64,000 nt of DNA from Saccharum officinarum (taxonomy: Eukaryota; Streptophyta; Magnoliopsida; Poales; Poaceae). The position numbers and the translations under genes were made by a program. Below the pieces are notes generated by a model that made no database searches, had not been told where the DNA came from, and saw nothing but the letters and a program-made list of their open reading frames with translations. The stretch spans positions 92,738,401 to 92,802,400 of the forward strand of contig CM036162.1 of assembly GCA_020631735.1 (NCBI GenBank), in the 5' to 3' direction. This document shows, in pieces, positions 1 to 11,739 of this stretch; within the stretch, counting starts at the first letter, position 1, and every line of letters starts with the position of its first letter.

Positions 1-2120
1 ACCTCCATAGAGTTCGTGAGCTCGAATTACCCACCCCCATGCCCTCAATTGAAGCATCCGAGCTTTGAATCGTCGTTCTGACAAACTCCGGCGAGGTCAA
101 GCTCACGCCGGCCATGGCACCACTGCAAGAGCGCCGCTCTAGTGACCCCTTTCTCCCCCTTCTGATATGAGCCAACCAACTCAGATCCGATGGCCCACAT
201 CGGTCCATACAAGTTTGGCTAGTGTTTTGCAAAAGAACCCCCTTTTCTTGATTTCTAAGCTGCAGTCCACTCCAGATTCAAAATCCTAATTTTTTATTTA
301 TTTTAATTCGAAAAACAGTTCGGTTTACTTACAAATTTGTCACTGATCTTGTTTAAACCATAAAATCTCCATTTTAACTCCGTTTTAGTCCGTTCAAGTT
401 GCGTTAGATTCATAACGACACAATCTACGCGTCAATAACCTTGTTTACTATGTAACTTGATCTGAAATTTCATAGTTTAAAACCTAACTTGAATAATGAT
501 TATGCAACTGGATTTATAAATAAAATATGATTAATTTTACTTTAGTTTTCTAATTCAAACATAAATTGAATTAATTCAATCTAGATATTTCTTTGAAGTA
601 TTTTATACATGTTTTATATAATCAAAATAAATGAAGCCTATGGTTTTCTTTTTCTCATATAAAGTAAATCTTCTAGAAGAAGTTTCTTGTTCACCATAGC
701 TCCGATTAGCATGCTTTTCGCGTCTCTGTGCTTGTAGCAATGCGTAGACTAGTTTTCAAACCTTTTTGTTGATTGTTGTACTATTATAATTTAGTTATAT
801 TTGTATGCTATGCATGTTTGTTTGGATGCTTGTGTGGTGCTTTATGATCTTGTGCCGTCGGTGAGCTATACGTGGTGATCAAGAAGCGGATCTTTGAAGG
901 TTTGGACTAAAAGAAGGATCTATGTTTAAGGTAAGTATAGCATGGGATCTTCCTTGCTGTTCTATTCACCACTAATCATTTAATCATATGCATGTGTCTA
1001 ATTTGTTACCCGTAAGGACATCCTAGTTAATTGCTATCTTATACCTTGATACCTATGGGTTTATTGCATATGGGTAGTTTGCTAGCGCTCAATTTAAACA
1101 AATATGATCTTAATGTTGACTAATGGCTTTATGCAACAAAGAATAAAACTTACTTTTTAGCAACTTGGATATAGGGCGAGATAGCTCTTGGCTTTTTACA
1201 TGATGCTCTTGGCCCTCCCTAAGAACTTATCTGTCGACAAAAGCTGGAACTTACAGTACAACCGTGAGGGCTACATGGCTCTGGCTTTAGTTCAATAGAA
1301 GGATCTTTTCTAGCTTGTTAGTGGTTACCTTTATGGCACAAAAGGGGTGTGTTCCAGGTTGGGTGTAGTGCGGCCTCTGTTCTTAAGTGTATACCTACGC
1401 GGAATGTGCCTTAGAAAAGGGGAGCTCTACGTTTGCAGACCACATAAACCTAGAGGCCCTAACTTTTTCGACGAACCTTTGAAAGACTTCATAGTGAACC
1501 CTCAACCTTCCTTGGCAGTGGGTTAAGAGGCTCGCGACCTCGGGCAAAAGGGTAAATCATGGCTCATGGTGAAAGTGTACAACCTCTGTAGAGTGTAAAA
1601 CTGTTATAACAACCGTACTCATTGTCACGAGCGGCCCGAAAAACTCACAGAATAGTGGATTACTATATTGATGATTAATTACAAGATAAAATGTTGCTTC
1701 ATATGATCATGTGGTTTAATTAGGGCTTAAGCACAACTATATGCTACTTAATTGTTAAAATTGTGACCCATTAAAATGTTAACCATAGTAAACTAGTGTC
1801 ATCCTTTTGAGCTTCATAACCCCATGTTATATTGCTTAGTACGATATGTACGCTTTACTTTTCAATACTTTGGCAAAATCCCGGATGGCTACCAGATTGC
1901 TAGATTCTGGAGAAGTTAGGCTTATGATCAATTAGTCAGTTGTCCTTGTAGAGTGGAGTCTTCACCCAAGATCGGAGTTGTCTATCTGCTGATTGTGCCT
2001 AAGGTTTTCTTCTTTTGTATTAAGACGTTATATACTAAGTATTGTCTTTTGATATTACCTCTATTTGTGGCCATATGTGTGATTTGACTTACGAGGCTCA
2101 CATATGGTGTGTATTTGGTT
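1..2120. mobile_element. Non-coding LTR-retrotransposon-like debris
   Basis: No coding region of useful length is visible on either strand. The texture (mixed AT-rich and moderate-GC, no exon-like blocks) resembles the long untranslated parts and LTRs of grass gypsy elements. No paired LTRs or target duplication are visible, and the element probably extends beyond the left edge. The class call is an impression from sequence style only. Confidence 0.3.
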
Positions 2121-2372
2121 TTGTCCTTAAAACTAGGTGCTACACCAACAGGGACTGAAGGTGGCGCCCTCGGACCCGCGTTGGAACCCCTTTAGTCCTG
2201 GTTGGTATAACAAACTGGGACTACAAGTTCCCATTCAATCCTGGTTGGGCAGCCTGGGACTAAAGGGTAGGCCTTTAGTCTCGGATTCGCAGTCCCAGTT
2301 GGGAAATCGGGACTGGAGGGGTTTCCCAACCGGGACTGCTACCCATACCTGCACTAATGCTAGTATAGTGAA
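2121..2372. mobile_element. CACTA/MITE-type terminal region with repeated GGGACT motifs
   Basis: About 250 bp are built from repeated forward and inverted variants of the word CCGGGACTAAAGG, for example near 2152, 2191, 2248, 2273 and 2305. The strand can therefore fold on itself several times. This is the typical look of subterminal repeats of grass CACTA elements and the MITEs derived from them. Exact termini and the target duplication were not resolved. Confidence 0.55.
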
Positions 2373-2807
2373 TACCAAAATCATAGTCTTTTTAGATAGA
2401 GTATCATTCTCTCAATAGCACACCAATGATCACTCTCGGGTTAGAAACAAGCCGACTTACTTTGCGCAAAGAATGAGATGTTAGACCTCGTATAGTAGCT
2501 AGCCAAATGCATAAGTGAGCCAATGATATGGGATTTAGTGTTTCCTCAATAACACTAGGATCATATAGTGTTGGAGTAGGTTTGCAGTCACTATATCCAA
2601 AGCAACACAAAAACATTTTGCACATAGTGCGATTGCAGGAGTATAACCCAACCATCACCTTCTCTCAGAGTAGCTTAATGTTAAGAATAACGCCAGCCAC
2701 TCCAAAATCTTTCATTTCAAAATTTTGATACAAAAAAAATCCTTGACTTCCTTAATCCCATTAAGTTTTGCATCAATATGTCATCAACATACAAGCATAA
2801 GATCAGT

Positions 2808-2821
2808 CCCCCCCCCCCCCC
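2808..2821. repeat. Poly-C run (14 bases)
   Basis: Uninterrupted C14 inside the Copia pol remnant. It is prone to slippage and to sequencing error. Confidence 0.9.
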
Positions 2822-2864
2822 GCATAGCAATAGAACACATATTTTTTTACCGAATTCTCATGGC

Positions 2865-2929
2865 ATTACTTAGGTTCTTGCTTAAGACCATACAATGATT
2901 ACTTAGGTTCTTGCTTAAGACATACAATT
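2865..2929. repeat. 33-bp tandem duplication
   Basis: Two adjacent near-identical units, starting at 2865 and 2898, both containing TTACTTAGGTTCTTGCTTAA. They lie inside the dead Copia pol remnant and are a local slippage duplication. Confidence 0.85.
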
Positions 2930-3060
2930 TCTTCTTGACCTGGTACTACAAATCCATCTGGTTATCTATATAGAACTCCTCTCTACCTCTCTATTTCGAA
3001 AAGTTGCCTTAACATCCATATAATGAATGAGAAGATCGACTATGTGAGGCATCCAAGGAA

Positions 3061-5160
3061 AATAGTACTCAAATTGTGGTCAATTGGACAACTAGTAATT
3101 ATCTAAAAAAACATTTCCTCTCTTTTTAGGTATAACCCTTGGCCACATACCTTAATTAAGATCAAAAGTAGAACCACTAGGGTTTGAAGTTAACACATCG
3201 ATAAACAACCAATAAGATTAGAAGCTGAAAGCTAAAATGTAAATTCATTAAAACAAAAAGATATAAAAAGGGCCATAATATAATTTAAGCTAAAGTTCCA
3301 ACTCTGTAATTAAATACCCATACAGATGCAATGAATAGAATTAAAACGCATATAGAGTAATTGGTAAATTATCACGATTGGATATAAATTGTGGAGTATC
3401 TAAATTAGTATTGTGTTGGAGAGAGAGAGAGAGAGTGAGTGAAGATAACTAATTTCACGTTGAGCACACTAAACCCATCGAGAAAACTTTTAGTGCTTAT
3501 TATATGATGTAATATTATAGGCCATGCTGGAGCACAAGTTGATAGGCTAGTTATAATAGTAAAATAAGATGGCAGCGACAAGAAGACATTTTTTTAGAAC
3601 TAAGAAGCCAGAATTAGGTCGTATTCGTCACGGCTCCGGTCCCTTGCTACGCTACAACGTAAAGAGGAGCCGGAACTGGTGAAGCCAAAAAAATGATTTT
3701 ATTGACTATATAGTTGATTTTGAGAGAAGAGATAAAAACAGTTATTTACTACCGTCTATATAATGCACGGAGGAGCATGAGCTGAAACCAGCCAAAACTC
3801 CACTGCATGCCGAATCGCCAATTTGCCATATAGGAAGACAAAAGTTCCCATCTTGCACACAAGCTGATTTACTTTTGGTGCTGACATGCAGCAAAGCACA
3901 CGCGCGCACACAGACACATAGAAGAACCGTTGTCAGTTGTCTAGTGTACACCACTGCAGTCTACACTACAGAGAAAATTAAAGCTAGGGCACCGGAAACA
4001 GCTTTGAGCTAGCCTGCCCCATTGGGCATGGATCACACGGAAGCGCCCAAGAAAACAAAAGCGACCCCTTTGGCCGCTTGTCCGTTTATGACGGTGGCCA
4101 TCACCGGCCACTTAGTGCATAGATTAACAAAGAATTTGAACATTTTTTATCAGAGGGAGCCAATCTTCACCTGGGGCAGGTGCACTTTCATTCCGTAACT
4201 TGAGTCACTTTTTTCTTCATGTCCTTTTTCAAAAACCTTTTCTTAGGAACGCAGTACATATGCTCATCACTTACAAGTGCAGGCCTTCGTGTTCATCGGC
4301 ACATATGAACTCATGTCGATCGTACTTTCTGCCCCTATGAACTTAAGGTGCACTTTGGTTTAACTTTTGGGACGATGGCAACGGTAATGTAATTAACTCA
4401 CACTGCTCCCTGTTACACTGCAATATTTAGCAGCTTTTGTTTGGTTGGGACTCCAGCTTTTGTCATGCAGCGAGACGTACGCAGTGTAATCATTAACTCC
4501 GGGAGATGGGCAGGATCGAGATTCTGAAGACCCGGATTAGGTACCGTGGCAACCGGATATAGGACGTCTGAACCAAACGAAAAAAAAAGTGATGAGGTGC
4601 CACTATGATGGAGGAAAACATCTGAACCAAACACGCTTTTAGGGTAATTTTGTTAGTGGACTTCATTTGTGACATCTGGCCCAGTTTAGAATTTGGCTTA
4701 TAGTGGCCCATGATGTTAGTCTCACCTTTGGTTGTTTAAGGTGGGTCCATATAAGACTTCTAGAGTCCATCCCACTATCCTCGGATTAATCCTTTTACGC
4801 GAAGCAAGGCCGTTTGGACATTGGGCGTTACATCAATTCAATTGTGATTTGTGATATTTGACGATGGACCCACTCAACTTTGTTTGTGCCGGCCGGACTC
4901 ATAACATTTGAAGAATGTTCATTAGCAAAGACCAATTAAATGGTGTCCACCAACAAATTACTAACACATATGCCACCCTTATGAACCCTTTTAGTTTGCT
5001 TCCACTATCGATATATCGTTCTTAATTGCAGTGCTTCCTCCACATACCAATTGATCGATTTCTCCAAGTGTTCTTTTCATGCTTTGAGCTGCCAAAAGCT
5101 TGATCTTGACATGAGGAGAGAGCTGCACAGTTCGGCATTTAGTGACCACCTAACTGGCTC
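3061..5160. other. Intergenic, no gene recognised
   Basis: No supported coding region. It contains a short (GA)n tract at 3419-3435. An inverted GGCTCCGG / CCGGAGCC-like pair around 3630-3690 looks like a small MITE. Stretches near 4360-4990 have TTTGGTT / AACCAAA words typical of nested hAT/PIF MITEs. The last few hundred bases are the presumed promoter side of the DUF761 gene. Confidence 0.5.
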
Positions 5161-5164
5161 TTGG

Positions 5165-5173
5165 CTATAAGTA
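5165..5173 (+). promoter_or_regulatory. Probable TATA box of the DUF761 gene
   Basis: CTATAAGTA lies about 170 bp upstream of the ATG at 5338, which would leave a 5' UTR of roughly 140 bp. It is the only good TATA match in the proximal region. Position and sequence are seen; function is inferred. Confidence 0.5.
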
Positions 5174-5337
5174 CACCTCATTTGGCATCAATGCGAGGCC
5201 CGTGCCTCTAAAACCTACTGTCTCATAAGTCCTTTCTCTGCAACTCACTACTACTCATGCAAAGCTTCATCCACAATAGAGCCTTAGAAATCATCCTTGA
5301 TAAGCAGCATTATTGTTAGCTCTCCACCAACTCTAAG

Positions 5338-5901
5338 ATGAGGATGTGCAAGGCCCCCGAGCTGCTGAAGAAGGCGGCGACTGTGTTCAAGAGCAAGACT
5401 GACACCCTAAGAACAAAGCTCTTCGTCCTAGCCTCGCTCCGCTTCAAGATGGCAACGGTCCGGACGATCTCTCGCAGGATACATGCGCTGGTGTCATCAG
5501 ACAGGGAGAATCAGACCAGGTTGGAGTATGGTGACAGGGCGCTTGTCTTGCATAAGGTGGCAGCGGGCATCCAAGAGCCAGCTACTACTGATCATGAACA
5601 AGATGGTATGATTGATCTCTCTGAGGTGGCGATGTTTGTAGAAGATGATCACGATCACTACCCTGACTGGACACACTCATTGTTCGGTGACGAATATTAT
5701 TATAACGATGATGATGAAGAAGGAGGAGGCTACCATGATGATCATGGTACTCCTGATGCGCTCGACGAGCCCTCCGTCATGGATATCATCAGGAGCAACC
5801 GGGAGGTGGAAGGTTTGGAGTTCAACATGGATGATGAGATTGACCAGGCTTGTGACATGTTCATAAAGAGGTTTCGCAAGAGGATGAACAGGAGCTTCTA
5901 G
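5338..5901 (+). CDS. DUF761 domain protein, intronless (187 aa)
   Basis: A single open frame of 187 codons starts ATGAGGATGTGC and ends in TAG. The N-terminal half has the family signature (residues about 30-50, ASLRFKMATVRTISRRIHAL). The C terminus has the DUF761 motif (EIDQACDMFIKRFRKRM, about 167-183), as in plant 'cotton fibre expressed' proteins. Between them is a very acidic His/Asp/Tyr-rich linker (about 85-135) with runs of D and E. There is no signal peptide or membrane segment. The family is plant-specific, small and usually intronless, and its biochemical role is not established; the linker might bind cations, but that is speculation. A TATA-like box lies upstream and AT-rich 3' sequence follows. 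Codon use and completeness suggest a live gene. Confidence 0.88.
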   Translation: MRMCKAPELLKKAATVFKSKTDTLRTKLFVLASLRFKMATVRTISRRIHALVSSDRENQTRLEYGDRALVLHKVAAGIQEPATTDHEQDGMIDLSEVAMFVEDDHDHYPDWTHSLFGDEYYYNDDDEEGGGYHDDHGTPDALDEPSVMDIIRSNREVEGLEFNMDDEIDQACDMFIKRFRKRMNRSF

Positions 5902-6282
5902 TGATCGTGTGTTTTCTGTAAGGAGAAAGAGAGTGCTACTGACAAATTGAGTGCCAATAGAAGGTGGGTCAAACATATACTGTGATATAGTGACATATGA
6001 GAGAACATGGAGTTCCGGTGAATGCAAGTTGCAAGCATCACCCTTTGGTGTAACAGAGAGTGTTTTTCTCTAATGAAAATATGAAATACATGAATGCTTC
6101 TTCCATTTAAACTTAATGTTTGCTATCACTTGTACTACCTGTAATATAGAAGTATATTAATTGAGGTTTGTTACTGTGCTTGGAAGGAACCACCGGTTCC
6201 TCTCCATAGAATTATTTCTAGCCGTTGATCATACAAAGAATTGATTAATTGTAACTAAGGGTACTTTAGTCATTGTATACTT
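5902..6282. other. 3' UTR of the DUF761 gene and short spacer
   Basis: AT-rich sequence with AATGAAAATATGAAATA near 6073 that could serve as a polyadenylation region. Nothing else is recognised. Confidence 0.4.
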
Positions 6283-7025
6283 GGGTCATTTAACTCTAAT
6301 TGACAGAGTCCGTCGTCGCGAGAACATGAAGGAAACACGGATCGGCCACCAAGGACTTGCCATCGCAGTGTCGCCCGCCTGCGCGGGGGTCGCTGTCTCC
6401 CGCATGGCCGCATGCGAGGGCCTGCCTCCGGTTGGGATCCCACCAGGCCACCACCGCAAGCAGCAGGGGCTGGTTGCCCAGGGTCACCGGCTCACTGCCG
6501 TCGATCCAATCCGGCCATCCTGGGGGTTACCGCGTGCAGCAGGGGCTGCTATGGGAGCAGCATGCCCTGTGGTTGGGATCCCACCAGGCCACCACCGCAA
6601 GCAGCAGGGGCTGGTTGCCCAGGGTCACCGGCTCACTGCCGTCGATCCAATCCGGCCATCCTGGGGGTTACCGCCGCTCCTGTCATACGTCTGACAAGGG
6701 CCCCGATCCAGAGTTGGAGGATACTATTCATACGTAGCCGCCCTAGGTTAGGTTTAGGTCGCTTAAGGGTTAAGTCTCCCAGAACTATAAATATAAGGGG
6801 CTATGTAACCTTTCAACTTTAAATAAGGAACATGCCAAGTGTCTTCTATCTTCTCCCTCTCCCTAAGTCTCGGTCTTCTTCCTCTGCACCTCTCTCTCCT
6901 CTGCCCTAGCGCTGCCGCCGCCCCTGCGCCCAAACCCTAGCCGCCTCCTCCACCACGCCGCAACCCTAGCCGCCGTCCGGAGTCACGTCACCGGCCACCC
7001 CCATCGCTACGCCTGTTACACTCAT
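6283..7025 (+). mobile_element. LTR-like or promoter-like repeat segment
   Basis: GC-rich sequence with a large internal direct repeat, followed by an ACTATAAATATAAGG TATA-like box (about 6784-6798). A pyrimidine-rich, CCCTAGCC-bearing stretch (6840-7010) then resembles a 5' leader. It could be a solo or partial LTR or a captured promoter. No TG..CA ends or target duplication were pinned down. The open frames here are low-complexity consequences of the repeat and are not called as genes. Confidence 0.3.
6430..6674. repeat. Perfect 104-bp direct repeat, period 141 bp
   Basis: Units 6430-6533 and 6571-6674 appear identical by eye (GGTTGGGATCCCACCAGGCC ... GGGGGTTACCGC). They are separated by 37 bp of unrelated sequence. 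Identity without decay indicates a recent duplication. Confidence 0.9.
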
Positions 7026-7113
7026 GGTTTTAGCTAAATTTTTCGTTAAGGGCTAAAGATGCATTGCTTCAGTATCAGATCAGCCAGTTCGTGAAAGCAA
7101 AATGTGATGTTTT

Positions 7114-7231
7114 AGTGCTTCCTTCAAAAGATGTTTTATAGTACTTTGAAAATCTGATTTGACTAGTTGGTGGGCTTTAAACTTCCGGTGACCTATGTAG
7201 TGCTTCCTTCAAAAGATGTTTTATAGTACTT
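7114..7231. repeat. Perfect 33-bp direct repeat, period 85 bp
   Basis: Units 7114-7146 and 7199-7231 both begin AGTGCTTCCTTCAAAAGATG and are identical by eye. No gene surrounds them. Confidence 0.85.
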
Positions 7232-9191
7232 CAGTACTGCAGCTCAGCCCCAAGCAGGAAGTGCTTGACACACTACTTATGTAGTGATGGGTAAGTTGCT
7301 CCAACCGTTCACTTATATATATTTAGTTAAAAAAGGGCTTATAAAGTTTGATAGTGAAGCAATGCAGCATTACACCGACGATTAGCACTAAATGGGACAA
7401 TTTCGGTAAAAGATTTAGTACTATATGAATTGCATACCGAAAGTAAAGTTCTTTAACGAACCAAGAGTATAGTAATGCAGGGTACCATATATATAATAAT
7501 GATTAACATAATTCAAGTGCCCGTCAAAATCACAAATTAAATAAATCAAACATATTGCTTCCGAATTCTCCACACACATTTTCTGGAGACTTCGTTTTTT
7601 GTCTTATTTCATATTTCATATGATATTAGGTCGACATATACACACTAAAATCAAAGTAGAGGAACAAGGAATTGCATGCTCAACTCAAAGCCAAAGCAAG
7701 TCCTTGCTGTAGCTTCATTGGGCCACGCGAAATACTGTTCTTTTCTCTCAACAGATTTCAAGCGGGCCGTTGCTATCGACGTGTCCATTTCTTTACTTCC
7801 TGGTAGCAAGTTCCTCTCATCTATACTAAGCCGAAAGCAGTGTTTCTGGTGCGCAATCAACTAAGGAAAGGAAACAGGCCCTGCGTCATTCCAATCCGGG
7901 GCGACTCGACTCGGGTAGCAACTCCAGTACACCGCCACCCACCCTGTCGTCTTTCTCTCGCCTCGCCATCGCCTGAGCAAGCCGCCGGAGGCCTGTGAGG
8001 ACAGCAATGAGGAGGTGCACTCACGCTTCTCCCATGCATATGGTCTCTGAGAGCACATGCCTTAAGGGTACATTTAACTTTACCCACTGGCAACCATGAA
8101 GGTGGCAACGGCGTGGCGGGCCAGATTCTCATTATGGGATGGTGGATCAATAAATCGGCACTCATATATCTTTCGGTTTTGGAGTAGTATTGTGCACCGT
8201 TTTGGTGGCAATACAGGAAGCAGATTTGTAGTGCCTAGTGGTGGATGTGACGAGACCCTCGTGTTTTCCTTTGAGATGACAAGAGCAAGTGGATTCCATG
8301 GGTTGTGTTTTCAAAGTTTTCTTATGAGGTAACCTTCGAAGAGTCATGATCTAGTGTAACCAGCCCTTTTGATTAGGGTGTGGTGCTACAACATCACTGT
8401 TGTGAAGAGTCACATGTTCGGTTTACTGCTTTCGGTTTTTGACGATCAAGAGTTTTGAAAGGAGCCTTTGATGACCACTTACACTAACCTTGAGGGTGAC
8501 ATCGACTTAGTGTCATGGTGGCACTTGGCCTTGCATAGCGGTGGTGTCTCATGGGTTTAGCACTAGTCATTGCAGGAATGCAGGTTATTTCATCATAAAA
8601 GAAAAAGAAAGCAGTGTCTCCTCGCTCCATCAGCCTTTTGTACTAAGAGGAAGTATAATAAGCTGTAAGTGGGCAGAATGCTGAGATAGAGAAAAAAAAG
8701 GAGAGAGGAGAAGCAAACTGTAAGTTTATAGGGAGCTTATGCACACGAACTAAAAAAAACTGCGAGAGAAAAAAGTGGGTCATGTATTAATAGTTAAGAG
8801 ATAACTACTGTATGGATGGAAAATCCATACATACAGTTGCATATTATATTATTAGCGTGCTCTAAGAGCCTAGGGGTGGAAGCCTAAACTGTCCGTCATG
8901 CACAATGAAGGTAATACTGCACATCCAAAGTCCGAAACCGGCCGCTTTATGGGCTTTTTTTTTTAAGGAAACTAGAGGGGCCAAAGCCCATATTAAACAA
9001 AGATAAAAAAAAGTAGTTTACTGGGGCAGTTAAAAAAACAAAGAAGGAAATAAAAAAATCAGTTCTAAATTATGAGTTACCCCGTCGTGGTTGACCCACT
9101 TTTGATCAAACTGATTAGCAAGGCTTGGTTTAACTCTATGCAAAAGCAAGAGCATTTCTGAAGAAAACAGTTCCGATTCACTTTATGGTGA
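7232..9191. other. Intergenic, no gene recognised
   Basis: No frame here has recognisable domains. There are AT-rich stretches, several A/G-rich tracts (8590-8780), and at 8953-9010 a T-run followed by AAGGAAACTAGAGGGGCC, which resembles a LINE 3' end in reverse orientation. Nothing firmer can be supported. Confidence 0.4.
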
Positions 9192-10108
9192 CTAGTTGGG
9201 CAAACACTTTTTTTTGAAACTGGATATATATTTCATAAATATTTCTGATGGTTTACAACCCAACGCTTACAACGACACCCTCGAAAGAAAAGAAAATAAC
9301 ATTCATGTCCTTACAAGCTTCTCCCGGTCATCCTCATCGCCGACGACCGGAACAGTCACGTTGAAGCCGTCCACCCTCCCGACGAAGAATCTTCAAAGGT
9401 TTTAAACAACACCAAGAGGAGCATGCCGGCAGCACCAACATGTTTTTTACCCGCTGAACACACAGGCCTCAAGATGGTTAGCAGCCATCACATCGCCGAA
9501 CAACTGGGAGCTTCAACCACCGACATCCCCGACACGCCGGCCAACAGACCACCCCGGAGGGGAAGGAAACCACCAGAAAAGGTGGGAGCAAAAGACCAAC
9601 CCGATTTCACAAGTTGGTAGACATACCTCCCAAGGATTCCTCCGTAGAATCCAGCATCGGTGCTGGTGCCGACGAAAAAGAGAGGGATCGTAGGGAATCT
9701 CGTCGAGAACTAGAGCACCTATCAGGACTCCAGATCCGACAAGAGCACGCTTTATTCTCCATGGATCGTCATGGAAGGAAGGAGCTCCAGTTTCTTCGGC
9801 TCCGCCACCGGATCCGCCACAGACACCCCTTCCAACGCCGGTCAAGAGGAGCAAAAGAGTCGGCAGCCATCTGACAAGCACCCCTGAAAACAATAACCCT
9901 AACCTATGCGAACCTAGACTAATAGGAGAGGGTATGTACACCGGACATCGATCCCCGTCTCCCTCCACCTCCGATGCCGAAACGGCCGCCAGAGGCGAAA
10001 AGGAGGCGGCGGAAACGACGCCGGAATCAGAATTGCCCTTCTGTCGCCCTTTTTACTGTAGCAGGAAGAGAGGCGAAGGGTCAGAGAAGGCTAGTTGGGC
10101 AAACACTT
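9192..10108 (-). mobile_element. LINE-like non-LTR insertion (881 bp) with 18-bp target duplication
   Basis: The sequence CTAGTTGGGCAAACACTT occurs at 9192-9209 and again at 10091-10108. Immediately after the left copy is a T-run, that is, a poly-A tail read on the minus strand. Long flanking duplications plus a terminal A tail are the hallmark of target-primed insertion by non-LTR elements. The 881-bp body (9210-10090) is GC-rich toward its 5' (right) end and shows no endonuclease or RT motif. It is therefore a 5'-truncated or non-autonomous copy. Open frames inside it have no recognisable domain. Confidence 0.8.
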
Positions 10109-10444
10109 GGATACACACTTGCACTGCCAACCGCTGGCCCAGCGTGTGTTACAAATTGCAGCCCAAATCTCAAAAGAAGCAGAGCACGCGGAGGCGAGAC
10201 ACCGGCCGGCCGGCCCACGCGCGGCAACAGCGAACCCACGGCGCCGGTGGTGTGGAACTGTGGACGTAGCTGTAGTGTAGCAATGGTGTGCGATTTCAGG
10301 CGGCGAGCATTCATCCCCAACATACTCTGACTCTGACCCGGTTCTTTTTTACTTGTTTCTCCGAGAGAGAAATACAAATGATAAACAGCAAAGTAAAAAG
10401 CCTCAAAAATGGAGAAAACAGAGGGAACAATACTACACAGCTGA

Positions 10445-10725
10445 GCACGTGCCCTGTTTTTTTCGAAAGGACGGTAAAAGTTTTGCCACTGATTTTATTA
10501 GACGAAGAAAAAGAAAAAAAACAAGCAATTACAACTCTCTATTTACATCGGCGTCATGAGCTAAAACAAGAAGAGAAACGACCGGCAACTAACAAAACTA
10601 CCAAAGGTCGAGAGAAGAAAAACCCAAGCTCGTGCATCACCGAAAACAAGGAAACCGCAACTACATGAAAATAGAACAGAGAAAGATCTACTGCACCGTA
10701 TTATGCCTTGGGCCTGTCGCCGAAG
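10445..10725 (-). mobile_element. Possible LINE 3'-end fragment
   Basis: A T-run followed by CGAAAGGACGGTAAAAGTTT and ATTTTATTAGACGAAG closely resembles, in reverse orientation, the 3' UTR ends of grass L1-type LINEs. No target duplication was found, so the call rests on style alone. Confidence 0.4.
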
Positions 10726-11006
10726 AAAATTGATTGATATCATCTTTGCATAACATCATGACTTGCCGTGGGCTTGAACTTCTTTGTTGGAAAGTTCGCC
10801 TATTTATCTCTTTACAGATATTCCACCAAAAGTAGATTATGATCCTATCAAAATGTCGTTTCTGATTTTTTCAACTTTTCTTCTGCATCTTCGCCAGTAA
10901 TATGGATCGAGCCACAGGTAGGAACTCAAAAGTCTGAAACTGGTAAATAAAGCATAATCTAGATGCAGAATGTGACAATAGCGTGATCAACCAACATAGT
11001 ACTCTG
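10726..11006. other. Spacer downstream of the truncated F-box copy
   Basis: Nothing recognised. It may include the former 3' UTR of the minus-strand DUF295 fragment. Confidence 0.3.
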
Positions 11007-11070
11007 CTAGTACAAAGGAAAAGGAACCTTACAGCTCAGAAAGGCATGCATCCCTGATACGCCGAACGTC

Positions 11071-11697
11071 TCATTCATCAATTTCACGGGGAGAGTCAGC
11101 ATTTTCCCCAAGGCCATCAAATGTGATCTCATCCAGCGTAGAAAAAGCGCGGGCAAGCATCTGCTCCAACTCCAACCCAAGCTCCGAGCTCCGGATCTCA
11201 TAGGCGTAGCAGCCGAGAAGCTGAACGACACTAAAAGGAGGGGAGTCATTTGAGGAGAAAAATGTCGAGGAACCAATTGCTCCACCGGAGCACAGCTCAG
11301 TGCCGTCGCTGAGGCTGTAGACGCGGACGTCGTAGGACATGTACTCGATGTAGTAGATGGAGTTGGCATCAACGGCCGCGAACTTGTCAGCGTCGACGGA
11401 CAGGCACCTGCAGTTGCCGACGAAGAGGGCACGCCTGCCAATACTCTTCACCGGTTGGACGACCATGTTGTTGCCGATCTTGAACATCTCAATGCGATGG
11501 GGCAGCTTGAAAACGATCAGAATTTCTCCCGCAGATTCCACATGGAAACACCGGTTCTCGGCTTCTTGTTCTTCATCTTCGGTAGTGTTGGAGAAATAGT
11601 CGTAATTGAACTGCTCCGACACCAGACTCATCAGGATCTTGGTAGCCTCAGGTGGCGGAAGTGACGACGACACTGTACCGTGATCACGAGCTGCCAC
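11071..11697 (-). pseudogene. F-box/DUF295 protein, C-terminal fragment (5'-truncated)
   Basis: The minus-strand frame encodes about 208 residues matching the DUF295 half of plant F-box proteins: ENRCFHVESAGEILIVFKLP, then RCLSVDADKFAAVDANSIYY, then DVRVYSLSDGT. It aligns along its length with the C-terminal half of the fuller copy at 15480-16687 (ENRCF/NRCFLVESAGE, RCLSVDADKF). The F-box itself is missing. The frame opens directly after an in-frame TAG with no ATG, the first residue being a GTG. Repeat-rich mobile-element sequence begins a few dozen bases upstream (about 11740), where the first half of the gene should be. It is best read as one copy of a local tandem duplication that lost its promoter and N terminus. 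Confidence 0.82.
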
Positions 11698-11739
11698 GCA
11701 GGTAGCCTAAGGTGTAACTAGTAACGTATGTCTGAATTA

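Larger units (their letters stand above)
2404..3060 (-). pseudogene. Decayed Copia reverse transcriptase / RNase H remnant
   Basis: Read on the minus strand, this stretch keeps recognisable Copia pol words: the RT active-site context (LCLYVDDIL, near 2780), then MKDFG, then FGYSDCKPTPTLYDPSV (2480-2600), then a VSRLVSNP-like RNase H approach. Frames change several times and stops interrupt it, so it is dead. A 33-bp internal duplication and a 14-base C run sit inside it. No LTRs of this element were found nearby. Confidence 0.7.

Noticed and set aside
6281..6822. Overlapping frames of about 130 codons with an internal protein repeat
   Set aside because: Three frames stay open only because of the 104-bp direct repeat in GC-rich DNA; no recognisable motif.
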